Assembly (NCBI GenBank): GCA_001885315.1 | Contig: MLPZ01000003.1 | Location: forward strand, 124,001-188,000 | From: Treponema sp. CETP13 | GTDB taxonomy: Bacteria > Spirochaetota > Spirochaetia > Treponematales > Treponemataceae | Length of the DNA stretch: 64,000 nucleotides | Direction of reading: 5' to 3' | Part shown: piece by piece, positions 9,444-17,552 of the stretch | How positions within the stretch are numbered: position 1 is the stretch's first letter | Layout of the letters: each line of letters begins with the position of its first letter | Position numbers and translations under genes: made by a program | Notes under the pieces: model-generated | Databases searched by the model: none | The model's input: the letters and a program-made list of their open reading frames with translations, nothing else | Told to the model about the DNA's origin: nothing

Positions 9444-9517
9444 CGACCCATACACGAATCGAACGTGCGACCTGCTGCTTAGGAGGCAGCTGCTCTATCC
9501 TGCTGAGCTAATGGATC
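9444..9517 (-). tRNA. tRNA-Arg (anticodon CCT)
   Basis: A full cloverleaf folds on the minus strand. The seven-pair acceptor is GATCCAT/ATGGGTC with one G-T pair, the D stem is GCTC/GAGC and the anticodon stem is GCTGC/GCAGC around loop CTCCTAA. The T arm is GCACG-TTCGATT-CGTGT. Anticodon CCT reads AGG. The discriminator base is G and the CCA end is not encoded. Confidence 0.95.
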
Positions 9518-9527
9518 AAGTATGCAA

Positions 9528-9556
9528 ATGTTAGCACAAAACAGGAATCGGGGCAA
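9528..9556 (-). promoter_or_regulatory. tRNA-Arg promoter
   Basis: A minus-strand TTGCCC, 17 bases, then TAACAT end ten bases before the tRNA 5' end, so the tRNA has its own promoter rather than being processed from the upstream gene. Confidence 0.5.
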
Positions 9557-9572
9557 GCAAAATCAATGTTTG

Positions 9573-10013
9573 TTAGTTGGTACTTGTTACCATTATCATA
9601 GTTGAAAGAACAAGAACATCCTTTGCCAGGCTATAAAGGCGATTCCAAGCATAACCATTACTCCAATTTGCATTTACAACATCGATCATTACAATACCAA
9701 CAATAAATACAATTGCAACTATTAATAAAAAGATATCTGCTACTTGATACACACTTCGAGCAAATATTTTAACAATAAGTAAAACCCCTGCAACAATTTC
9801 GATAGCTGCAAAAATATACAATACGATTTGTTGTACATCGCCTTCAAAAAAGTTCTGAATTGTCCTAGCTCCCAAATCATTAAAACTACCAGAAAGGCTG
9901 CTTAATATACTTTGCTGATTTCCGTTAAATATACTAACACCACCAATAAAAAGCAACGCAGCTAAGGCTATTTGCATAAGGATTCTTCCTATAGCATTTT
10001 CATTTTTAATCAT
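9573..10013 (-). CDS. Small integral membrane protein, unknown function
   Basis: The product has 146 residues with about four hydrophobic segments (around 11-28, 62-82, 88-112 and 128-142). The loop between the first two is polar (NGNQQSILSSLSGS). It could resemble small DoxX-like or other four-helix membrane proteins, but no signature lets me assign a family. It sits alone between tRNA-Arg and the glucan locus. AGGAGAAAAT precedes the start. Confidence 0.6.
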   Translation of the reverse strand: MIKNENAIGRILMQIALAALLFIGGVSIFNGNQQSILSSLSGSFNDLGARTIQNFFEGDVQQIVLYIFAAIEIVAGVLLIVKIFARSVYQVADIFLLIVAIVFIVGIVMIDVVNANWSNGYAWNRLYSLAKDVLVLSTMIMVTSTN

Positions 10014-10130
10014 ATTTTCTCCTCTTACTATTGTGATTCTTCTAAACTTATATATAGCATTATAAGTCGTAAATTTAAAAAAAACAATTACAAACCATAG
10101 TAAAATTTCATTTTTAAAATCTAGCTAAAT

Positions 10131-10163
10131 AAAAAAAAACTGGCTACCTAAAAGATAGCCAGT
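10131..10163 (-). terminator. Terminator of the CBM48-barrel/lipoprotein operon
   Basis: An eight-pair hairpin (ACTGGCTA/TAGCCAGT, nine-base loop) is followed on the minus strand by nine T. It lies 63 bases after the lipoprotein stop codon and closes that operon. Confidence 0.85.
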
Positions 10164-10225
10164 AAACTAGTGTTCTTTTTATTTTTTGTATTAACAAATC
10201 ATAAAAAAAGCATTAGGTGTTTTGC

Positions 10226-10792
10226 TTATAATTCATTTGGATCAATAGTTAAATCGATAACATAATAAGCTGATCCATCAGATGCTGCAGAACCTGTTAT
10301 GAAAGCATTACCAGAACCAATTGGAGTAAGTTTTACAAAGTCAGCATCGTATTCACAAATCGCAAATTCAGAAGAGTTATTAGAACCCCAACTAGGACAT
10401 GTACCATAGAATGTTATGTCCAAAGTACCTGTATCATCTACAGTAAAAATTAGACCATCATCTGTAATAGCATCGGCAAGTGTGTTCCAGTTACCACCAA
10501 TATTACTTGGTTCACTTCCAATAGATTCACCAGCTACAACATATTGATCACCAATATTAGCTACAAGTCCTACAATAGTTATATTATATGTAGAATACGC
10601 ATTAGTTGCATCCGGGGTTGCAGTCATTGTAACTGCATCTGTATCTGCCATTCCAATACTTAAATCCCCAGCATCAAAAGGGCTAGTATAACTTGGGTAG
10701 TCCAAATCAGAGTTCTGTGTAGGACAACCAGTAAACACTAGAACAGTAGTAGCGACTACGGCTACTATCATAAGTTTTATTAACTTCTTCAT
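10226..10792 (-). CDS. Putative surface lipoprotein, unknown function
   Basis: The product is about 188 residues. It begins MKKLIKLMIVAVVATTVL and reaches a Cys at FTGCPTQN, a relaxed spirochetal lipobox, so a lipid-anchored periplasmic or surface protein is likely. The mature part is rich in Thr, Asp, Gly and Ser and low in Lys. That composition is typical of beta-sandwich surface proteins, and no known domain is evident. The start is fixed by GGAGGT ten bases before the second in-frame ATG. The gene follows the CBM48-barrel gene by about 17 bases and ends at a shared terminator, so the two are co-transcribed. It may assist glucan binding at the cell surface, by context only. Confidence 0.72.
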   Translation of the reverse strand: MKKLIKLMIVAVVATTVLVFTGCPTQNSDLDYPSYTSPFDAGDLSIGMADTDAVTMTATPDATNAYSTYNITIVGLVANIGDQYVVAGESIGSEPSNIGGNWNTLADAITDDGLIFTVDDTGTLDITFYGTCPSWGSNNSSEFAICEYDADFVKLTPIGSGNAFITGSAASDGSAYYVIDLTIDPNEL

Positions 10793-10809
10793 ATTATCAT
10801 TTACCTCCA

Positions 10810-12936
10810 TTAAAGATCCCATGCTAGACCCATTCTGATAGCAGCAGCACCACTATAATCATCTACACCATCACTTACTGTGTAACCATCAAGATTGTAT
10901 TCAGAAGGACCATCACCAAAACCGTTATAAGGATCCATACCATACATAAACTGAAGATATGCAGTAGGTTTGGCAAGCTTTGCAAGTTTTTTGTTAGCAC
11001 CTACATAAAATCCAAAAGGACTATGAGGATCATCTACACCTTTATTTGCACTACGTATACCAAAACCTAATTGTCCTGTAATATCATAGATTAAATCTGC
11101 AGAAGCGATAACAGTATTGAATAAATAATCTTCGTCACCATTATCAAAACCATACATTACTTCAAAGCCACTAAATGCATCCAAATCTAAATCCATTGAA
11201 TATTTAAGACCTGCTTCGCTAATAATAAACTGAGATTTTGAATCACCACGTGTATATTGATCATCTTCTTCTGTTATGTAAGAGCTATTACCATAACCTT
11301 CAACTGTACCTTTAATACCTACAAGATTTTCTAGCTCAACAGTGAAATAAGGATTAATATCAATACATTTTGTATCTGCATTGTTATAGGCATCTTGGTC
11401 TGTGTTATGATATACGTTTCGATCAGTGTCAAGACCCATAGTTACACTAGGTGCAATTCCCAAAGTTACAGCATCTGCAATTTTCGTATTAACATCTAAC
11501 CAAGCTTTTTGTGTATTTCGATATCCAAGTTGATCACTAATATCATAATGATCGTCAGCACCATTTTCGACATACATCATATTTGCCTGCATACCACGCA
11601 TCATATATCCAACAGTACAATTAATCATATCAGAACTAAATGTTATGTTAGCATTAGCTGCAGCACTATCCAATTTATTTTCAGGATCTTCATCTACAGA
11701 TGAAACATCTGAAGAAGAAGGAGAATATGCAGTCTTAATAGAATCAGTTACTTTATATGAACCATAGAGGTTATATAATGCATTTGTTTTTACTACGATA
11801 GGACCAAAAACACCTTTGTAACCCAAGATAAAATCACTTTCCATAACTTCATCAAGAATAGTGTCATAGGTTTTACCATAAGCACCATTATACTGGAAAT
11901 CTACATAATGATTTCCAATTTTTGCATTTGCATAAGAATACATACCATATTGGTTACCAGCTCTATCTGCACTGCGGTTTGGTGCAACAACTGCATTAAC
12001 TACAACATCTGTATTAGAAAGAAGTGTTGAAAGAATAGGTGAAAAGTCAAATTGGCTAAATCCACCAACTTCGTTATAACCTGCTTCCCATTCTTGGTCA
12101 ACAGTATTCCAGTTAACATTTGTATGAGGTGGAAGTTTTGCATACTTATAACCTGTAACATAATTTACATAAGGAGAATTAAATCCCAATTTTAAATGTC
12201 CAAGATAAGTTTTAGCAGAACTCTGTCCACCATAATAATACATAGGATCAAAAACAGTATCTACTAACATGTTTTTCATACCATCATCTAAATCAGTAGT
12301 ATCTCTTGAATAAATATTATCAAAAGAATCTTGTTCAGCAAGTGCTACTTCAATATAGATAGGAACATTAGGGAGAGCATCACCACTAACTTTTAAGTAA
12401 GACTTTAAATTAATACCAGTACTTTGTGTTTCAAATTGAGATGCATTATCATCTGATTCATCTACAGTATCCCACTTTGTTTGATAACCAAGCATACTCC
12501 ATGTCTGAAAATGTAATTTTGCAGCTTTTACAGGTGCTGCAGCAGCAACCCCAGTTGCTCCTGGTACACTTGCAGCAGATGCAGCTAGGACAGCATCAAC
12601 ATCTATAAGACCATTCATACCACCAAATCCGTCATCGATTGAATCTGGAGCTTTAAAATCTCGTACCCAGTTTCCATCATATAGAAATTTATATTTCATA
12701 ACTGTGCCTGCTGGAACAACCGTAGTATATACCCAGCCTTCATCTGTTTTTGTCATTGGAACAGCACCATCAGCCCAGTTTGTAAAATCACCAGCTACAG
12801 TTACATTGTCAACACTCGTATCTGCGAATAGGAATGTAACCTCAACTCCGTCTGCGACCTGTTTTACTGAAACATCTGCAAAAGCTAACATGCAGACAGC
12901 AAATAAAACAAACATTGTAATCAATCTTTTCTTCAT
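10810..12936 (-). CDS. Outer-membrane barrel-like protein with N-terminal CBM48/AMPK-type glycogen-binding domain
   Basis: The product is about 708 residues. A signal peptide (MKKRLITMFVLFAVCMLAFA) is followed by an early-Set glycogen-binding domain at about 20-110. There VTVAGDFTNWADGAVPM, a WVYTTVVPAGTVMKYKFLYDG hairpin split around a conserved Lys-Tyr, and WVRD are typical of CBM48/AMPK-beta modules. An Ala-rich linker (about 115-138) leads to a long region (about 140-708). That region has alternating strands, many Tyr/Asn/Asp residues and a terminal beta strand IRMGLAWDL, read here as an outer-membrane barrel. A strong ribosome-binding site (GGAGGAAT) sets this start; an upstream TTG frame is rejected. 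A promoter with a LacI-like operator lies upstream. Likely role: capture or passage of alpha-glucan, inferred from the domain and the pullulanase next door. Confidence 0.75.
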   Translation of the reverse strand: MKKRLITMFVLFAVCMLAFADVSVKQVADGVEVTFLFADTSVDNVTVAGDFTNWADGAVPMTKTDEGWVYTTVVPAGTVMKYKFLYDGNWVRDFKAPDSIDDGFGGMNGLIDVDAVLAASAASVPGATGVAAAAPVKAAKLHFQTWSMLGYQTKWDTVDESDDNASQFETQSTGINLKSYLKVSGDALPNVPIYIEVALAEQDSFDNIYSRDTTDLDDGMKNMLVDTVFDPMYYYGGQSSAKTYLGHLKLGFNSPYVNYVTGYKYAKLPPHTNVNWNTVDQEWEAGYNEVGGFSQFDFSPILSTLLSNTDVVVNAVVAPNRSADRAGNQYGMYSYANAKIGNHYVDFQYNGAYGKTYDTILDEVMESDFILGYKGVFGPIVVKTNALYNLYGSYKVTDSIKTAYSPSSSDVSSVDEDPENKLDSAAANANITFSSDMINCTVGYMMRGMQANMMYVENGADDHYDISDQLGYRNTQKAWLDVNTKIADAVTLGIAPSVTMGLDTDRNVYHNTDQDAYNNADTKCIDINPYFTVELENLVGIKGTVEGYGNSSYITEEDDQYTRGDSKSQFIISEAGLKYSMDLDLDAFSGFEVMYGFDNGDEDYLFNTVIASADLIYDITGQLGFGIRSANKGVDDPHSPFGFYVGANKKLAKLAKPTAYLQFMYGMDPYNGFGDGPSEYNLDGYTVSDGVDDYSGAAAIRMGLAWDL

Positions 12937-13108
12937 GTATTCCTCCAAAAAAAAGAACATCGTGATAATAAAGTGCACACAAAACCTTTTATATTTGTAT
13001 TGCACAACACTTTATCGTGAATTTGATATCAGTATATTTAACACTGTCAAATTCTTATTTTTGTAATTTAATCTTTAGTAAAAAAATTTTGCTTATTGGT
13101 TATAAAGC

Positions 13109-13127
13109 AAAACCGTTTTACTAAACC
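13109..13127. promoter_or_regulatory. LacI-type operator of the CBM48-barrel operon
   Basis: AAAACCGTTTT is an odd-centred inverted repeat (AAAAC-C-GTTTT). The 18-base stretch AAACCGTTTTACTAAACC is repeated with two changes before pulA. It lies about 15-40 bases downstream of the predicted transcription start, a position suited to repression. The regulator is inferred, not shown. Confidence 0.6.
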
Positions 13128-13148
13128 ACTTAACTAAGAAGTATTTAT

Positions 13149-13177
13149 ATTATCACGCCAAACTCCCCAGTTGTCAA
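13149..13177 (-). promoter_or_regulatory. Promoter of the CBM48-barrel operon
   Basis: A minus-strand TTGACA, 17 bases, then GATAAT. Immediately upstream of the -35 lie three runs of seven A spaced exactly 11 bases apart (13179-13207), a phased A-tract likely to bend DNA or bind the RNA polymerase alpha subunits. The 371-base interval between 12936 and 13308 holds only this promoter, the operator, the A-tracts and a long palindrome. Confidence 0.8.
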
Positions 13178-13257
13178 CTTTTTTTAATCTTTTTTTAATC
13201 TTTTTTTAACTTCTCTATTTTTACTGTTTTTTTTATTATTTTATTATTTTTAATTTC

Positions 13258-13295
13258 TTAAACAGATTTGAGGCATATGCCTCAAATCTGTTTAA
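13258..13295. repeat. 38-bp perfect palindrome downstream of pulA
   Basis: Two 19-base arms (TTAAACAGATTTGAGGCAT and its exact complement) meet with no spacer, 13 bases after the pulA stop codon. It should form a very stable 3' hairpin in the pulA message. On the minus strand the next bases are A-rich rather than T-rich, so it is not a textbook intrinsic terminator. Confidence 0.8.
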
Positions 13296-13307
13296 TTACT
13301 TTTTGTT

Positions 13308-16100
13308 CTATTGTTTAATTTTAAATATAGTAGCTGTATAAGAATCTAGCTCTACAGTAGAGCCGGTAATCTTTATTCCCTTTGCATTATTTATAGCAGA
13401 GACCCCTGCATTCTGAGCATCTACCAAGATTTCTGCACCAGTTAGATCTTCTCCTAGATCAATTGTTTTAGCTTCGCCATTTACGTTTACCAAAACATAC
13501 CAGTTATATCCATCTACATTAGAAACCTTAAATGCGAGTTCATAAATAGTATCTGCAAGTGCATCTTCATAGAACGATACTTTTTTTGCAATTGTTTCTG
13601 AATCACCAAGTCGAAAAGCTTTTGTGCTAGAACGCAAAGCAATAAGACCTGCAGTATATTTTTGTAAATTTGCATAATCATCAGAAAGGGTCCAAACAAA
13701 TTGGTTAATATTATCACTTGAATCATAACTATTGCGTACAAAGTTTCCTACCGTTTCACCAGAAGCATGTAACTTAGGTTTTGTGCGTCCAAGTTCTTGT
13801 CCACCTTGTAAGAATGCAACCCCCTGAGAAGTCAATACAAGTAAATTGCCTATTTTTGCTCGTGCAATAAGTTCGGCACGTTGTGCAGAATCACTGTCTT
13901 TAAGCTTAGCATTATTGCTTATGCTGTCATGTAAGGTAAGCCCATCATGACAAACTATATATACAATACTGTCTCCTGGATCATCAGCTCGATAATTTAA
14001 CTCTGGAGTACCACACATATTTGTAAATATATGTTTTGCAGATACTGGTTTATTTGTAATAAAACCGTTACCAGCTTCGTTAAATCCACCAGCTTTTATT
14101 GCATCTCTTATTTCATCATTAAAGACCGAAATACTATCTGTTTTATTCATATAGTTTTGATCCAATCCAGAAGTTCCTGTAGGACCATTGTACATTTTCC
14201 AGCCTTCGCCTTCAAATAATACATCTGGGTTAACTTCTGCACATGCATCGTAGGCATTTAATACAGAATTAGATTCCATTAATCCCATAAGATCAAATCT
14301 AAATCCGTCAACATGATACTCTTCGACCCAATGCTTTGTAGAATCTTTAATTAAGCGAGCCATCATAGATCTCTCACTTGCTGTGTCGTTTCCACACCCA
14401 GAAGCACTTAATAATTTTCCATCTTTCATGCGAAAATAATAGCCGGGTACAATATTGTCAAACAATGCTGTATTTGCAACATGATTGTATACAACATCTA
14501 ACAAAACACCAATTCCTTGTTCGTGTGCTGCGTTTACAAGCTCACGAAGTTCTTTTACTCTGCTATATGGGTCTTCTGGATTAGAAGAATACCATCCTTC
14601 TGGAGTAAAATAGTTATGAGGATCATAACCCCAGTTGTAATTGTTATTACTTGAAGTTCCCGCATCCTCGTATGATTGATCAGTTTCATCGGTGTAATAA
14701 AAATTTAGAACAGGTTGTAATTGAATATGTGTAATTCCAAGAGATTTTAGATACGGAAGTTTTTCGATAAATGCTTTATAGGTTCCTGGAGTTGCTTTTA
14801 CCCCTGAATCTGGTGAGATTGTAAAATCTCGAACAGATACTTCATAAATAATAGCATCTTCACGTTGAGCAAGATTTACATAATTATTTGTCCATCCGTT
14901 TGGAATAGCACTTTTACTATTCATATCTACAACAGCAGCACGTCCACTGCCTCCTTCGTTGCGATATGCTGCCATAGATGATGCATAAGGGTCGAGTACT
15001 TCGTTAGAGCCATTTGCATTATCTAATAAATAAGTGTAGAACCAACCATCTATATTTGAACCTTTTACCGTTGCAGTCCAAACGCCTGTTTCTTCATTTT
15101 TGTTCATATCTACCGATTTTGTAGCATCTTTATCTGTGTCATTTTTGTACAACTTAAGTACTGCACTAGAACTAGAAGGCGCCCAAACATTAAATACAGC
15201 ACTATCTGCCACAGAATCATACGTACAACCAAGCTGCAGTTGTTCTGAAGGAATTGTTTTTTCAGCTTCTTGCCATGCAAATTGTGAAACATCTACAGTT
15301 ACAGGAGCTTCAAATACAGGATTTGAAACCATAATTGTCCCGGTAAGACTTACTGGTTCTGCCATGCGTAAAATTACTTTACGTGCATAGTTGTTTGTTC
15401 GAATGCTACTAGCATTTGCAGAATCTGCAATAGTTAGTTTATCACCATTACGTATATATACTTCAAATCCGGAATCTTCACCTTCTATATTTGATAAACC
15501 ATAAGGAGCACTTAAGGTAAGTTCTATAGCTGCTTCTGATTTTAATACAGCTTTTGTAATTCTTGGTTTATATGGACCACAGTTATACGTTGTTTGATCG
15601 CCACTAAATATAATACATTTATTGTTAGTACTAATATTCCAAACACGATCATCTGCCCCATCTTTTGTCCAACCTTCGTCTTGCCGAACAATAAGCCCAA
15701 TATTACCATCACTATCTACAAATTTTGTGCCATTTGTATCTGAACCATCTAATTTAAAGCGCATATAGCCTATGCCATCTTTAACTTGCCAGTCTTGGGT
15801 CTTTGGCCAAGATTTGCTACCATCTCCACCGTTTACTGCCCAAATCCATAAAGCCCATGGATCATAATTTTTATCGGCGCGTACATAGAATACACAGAAT
15901 TCATCATCTTGAATGTCAAGCTTTTCTTCTAACTTTAATACATCAGGTATTAATGGATTTCCATTATCTTCCCAATAGCCTGGTTCTACAACCAAACCTG
16001 GGCTAACTTTATCTGCTGTACTACTTTCACAACTTATAGAAAATAGCATTACTAAAGCACTAACACAAAGGCATAATGCTCCAAGTATTCTTTTTTTCAC
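13308..16100 (-). CDS. pulA: Type I pullulanase, lipoprotein
   Basis: The product is about 930 residues. It cuts alpha-1,6 branch links in pullulan, starch and glycogen. The N-terminus is a lipoprotein signal ending at LFSISCESS. Next come a starch-binding region (about 40-160, carbohydrate-binding module 41-like), a Set-type segment (about 165-275), a CBM48-like domain (about 290-390, FNVWAPSSSSAVLKLY) and a GH13 catalytic barrel. The barrel shows YNWGYDPHNYF, DVVYNHVANT, nucleophile region GFRFDLMGLM, acid EGEGWKMY and later VCHDGLTLHDS. A C-terminal sandwich domain ends the protein. The GTG start has GAGGTG upstream. It should act at the cell surface or periplasm on branched alpha-glucans. 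Promoter and operator lie just upstream. Confidence 0.92.
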   Translation of the reverse strand: MKKRILGALCLCVSALVMLFSISCESSTADKVSPGLVVEPGYWEDNGNPLIPDVLKLEEKLDIQDDEFCVFYVRADKNYDPWALWIWAVNGGDGSKSWPKTQDWQVKDGIGYMRFKLDGSDTNGTKFVDSDGNIGLIVRQDEGWTKDGADDRVWNISTNNKCIIFSGDQTTYNCGPYKPRITKAVLKSEAAIELTLSAPYGLSNIEGEDSGFEVYIRNGDKLTIADSANASSIRTNNYARKVILRMAEPVSLTGTIMVSNPVFEAPVTVDVSQFAWQEAEKTIPSEQLQLGCTYDSVADSAVFNVWAPSSSSAVLKLYKNDTDKDATKSVDMNKNEETGVWTATVKGSNIDGWFYTYLLDNANGSNEVLDPYASSMAAYRNEGGSGRAAVVDMNSKSAIPNGWTNNYVNLAQREDAIIYEVSVRDFTISPDSGVKATPGTYKAFIEKLPYLKSLGITHIQLQPVLNFYYTDETDQSYEDAGTSSNNNYNWGYDPHNYFTPEGWYSSNPEDPYSRVKELRELVNAAHEQGIGVLLDVVYNHVANTALFDNIVPGYYFRMKDGKLLSASGCGNDTASERSMMARLIKDSTKHWVEEYHVDGFRFDLMGLMESNSVLNAYDACAEVNPDVLFEGEGWKMYNGPTGTSGLDQNYMNKTDSISVFNDEIRDAIKAGGFNEAGNGFITNKPVSAKHIFTNMCGTPELNYRADDPGDSIVYIVCHDGLTLHDSISNNAKLKDSDSAQRAELIARAKIGNLLVLTSQGVAFLQGGQELGRTKPKLHASGETVGNFVRNSYDSSDNINQFVWTLSDDYANLQKYTAGLIALRSSTKAFRLGDSETIAKKVSFYEDALADTIYELAFKVSNVDGYNWYVLVNVNGEAKTIDLGEDLTGAEILVDAQNAGVSAINNAKGIKITGSTVELDSYTATIFKIKQ

Positions 16101-16123
16101 AAGACTCACCTCACGATTACAAT

Positions 16124-16148
16124 TAAACCGTTTTACTTTACCGGTTTA
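16124..16148. promoter_or_regulatory. LacI-type operator of pulA
   Basis: Seven-base arms TAAACCG and CGGTTTA enclose 11 bases. The left part is AAACCGTTTTACTTTACC, matching the operator near 13110 at 16 of 18 positions. It sits at about the predicted transcription start. Confidence 0.65.
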
Positions 16149-16154
16149 GCTATA

Positions 16155-16183
16155 ATCATAAGCCCGTATTTGCAAACTGTCAA
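16155..16183 (-). promoter_or_regulatory. pulA promoter
   Basis: A minus-strand TTGACA, 17 bases, then TATGAT. The predicted start of transcription falls inside the adjacent operator, about 50 bases before the GTG start codon. Confidence 0.8.
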
Positions 16184-16210
16184 GAATTTTTTTTCTTTTA
16201 AAACAAAAAA

Positions 16211-16242
16211 AAAGAACCGTTTTTTTTACAAAACGGTTCTTT
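16211..16242 (-). terminator. Terminator of the porin-like gene
   Basis: A 13-pair hairpin (AAAGAACCGTTTT and complement, six-base loop) is followed by T-rich sequence on the minus strand. It separates the porin-like gene from the pulA promoter, so the two genes are independent units. Confidence 0.85.
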
Positions 16243-16269
16243 ATAAAATTTAACTATAAGTGTTTATAA

Positions 16270-17329
16270 TTAAAGTGAAATAGTAATCATTAATGGAATT
16301 CCAACTTCGTAACCACTAGTTTCGAAATTATAGTTCCCTTGAACTGCAACACCTGCTTCACAAGAACCAAAGGCTTTTTTAACACCAATAGTTCCAGCAA
16401 TTGCATCTTCATCACCAGAATCAGCTGTATCAGCATCTGTTATGTAAGTACGAATATCGTTTACTGATGTTAAAGTATCTGTTAGAGCATAATCAAAACC
16501 AAGACCTGCTGCAAAAACGTTTGTATCTGCAACTGTTTCTAATGCATAGTAATGAATTGTAGCTGCATTCATAGCATAGCTTCCAGCTAAGTTGATTTTT
16601 GCTGTATAATCTGCATCATCAGGAGATACAGGGATAGCTCCTGACAATTTTAGTCCCAAATTATCTACTGCTGCTAAACTAAATTGAGCTTGTGCATATC
16701 TATCAGCTGCTGCTGAATTACCAAAAAAGGCTGCTTTAATTGTACCAATGTTTTCAATTGAATAACCAATAAAGTAATCACCCCAAGCAAACAAATCTAC
16801 AGTATCAATAGCATCAGCATCATCTACACCAACTTGTGCTGCTGTCATAAATCCACCCATGGTATATTCTACCCATGAGTTAACACTATTAGAAACTTCG
16901 TCAAAAGTATAAGCAGCTGTATCACAATTGCCTAATAAGTTACGAGCAAAATCTCGACCACCAAAACCTTCACTTTCTGACCAGTCAATATCTGAACCAT
17001 AACCTATACCTGCTGTAAGGCCATCTAAAGGACTTACCCATACAGAAGCTTCTTCTACATCAAAATTACCTAAATCTGCAAATGCTGTTTTATTAGCAAA
17101 AGTTAAGTTAAACCCTGCTGTTTCTTCTTCTGTAGCTCCAGAAAAACCAAATTCTACATATGCGGTGTCCCCACCCCAGCTTGTATCATAATCGGCTGTA
17201 ACAGAACCATCTTCATCGATACTTGCAGGTACAAAAAACACCTCTATCCCAACTCCAGAAAGAAATTTCTGCAAATGCAGAAGTTGCCAGTAAAGCTCCA
17301 ATAGTCAAAACACCTATTGCTCTTTTCAT
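16270..17329 (-). pseudogene. Outer-membrane porin-like gene with a +1 frameshift after the signal peptide
   Basis: Starting at the ATG with GGAGAACTTAC upstream, the frame encodes a good signal peptide (MKRAIGVLTIGALLATSAFA) and then EIS. It then runs out of register and reads FWSWDRG. One base over, the frame continues SGVGIEVFFVPAS for about 330 residues to the end. Removing one T from the TTTCTTTC stretch (plus-strand 17256-17263) joins the two as AEISSGVGIEVFF. The long frame has barrel-like alternating strands rich in Gly, Ala, Asp and Tyr and ends IPLMITISL. It would be an outer-membrane porin-like protein of about 350 residues. As written, no signal peptide reaches the mature part. 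This may be a true mutation or a one-base sequence error. Promoter and operator upstream are intact. Confidence 0.75.
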
Positions 17330-17374
17330 GTAAGTTCTCCTTGTTTGCTCACTTTACGTGAGCGTTTTTCTATT

Positions 17375-17402
17375 TTTACTGGTTGCTAATGCACCCAGTA
17401 AA
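17375..17402. promoter_or_regulatory. Inverted repeat in the 5' leader of the porin-like gene
   Basis: Eight-base arms TTTACTGG and CCAGTAAA enclose 12 bases. A second small hairpin (GCTCAC/GTGAGC, 17347-17363) lies closer to the start codon. These could be a further operator half-site pair or leader RNA structure. Confidence 0.4.
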
Positions 17403-17433
17403 TTTCCTTTATAGAATACCGTACTTTCATATA

Positions 17434-17447
17434 GGCAACCGGTTGCC
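17434..17447. promoter_or_regulatory. LacI-type operator of the porin-like gene
   Basis: GGCAACCGGTTGCC is a perfect 14-base palindrome with the central CG and AACCGGTT core typical of LacI-family operators. It is placed just downstream of the predicted transcription start. Confidence 0.75.
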
Positions 17448-17458
17448 ATACATAATGT

Positions 17459-17487
17459 ATGATATAATATAAATACCTATCTGTCAA
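17459..17487 (-). promoter_or_regulatory. Promoter of the porin-like gene
   Basis: A minus-strand TTGACA, 17 bases, then TATCAT, followed within about 12 bases by the 14-base palindromic operator. This is the same layout as at pulA. Confidence 0.8.
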
Positions 17488-17552
17488 ATATTTTAAGGCT
17501 CTTTTAACGATAAATTAACATAATCTAAACTCTATAATTAATAATTTTCTTG

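Noticed and set aside
9391-9455. Longer starts for the small acidic protein
   Set aside because: The ATG at 9405 overlaps the GGAGGG ribosome-binding site of the ATG at 9390.
16211-16242. Hairpin arms containing AACCGTTTT taken as another LacI operator
   Set aside because: The hairpin with its T-run is fully explained as a terminator, and the resemblance to the operator is short.
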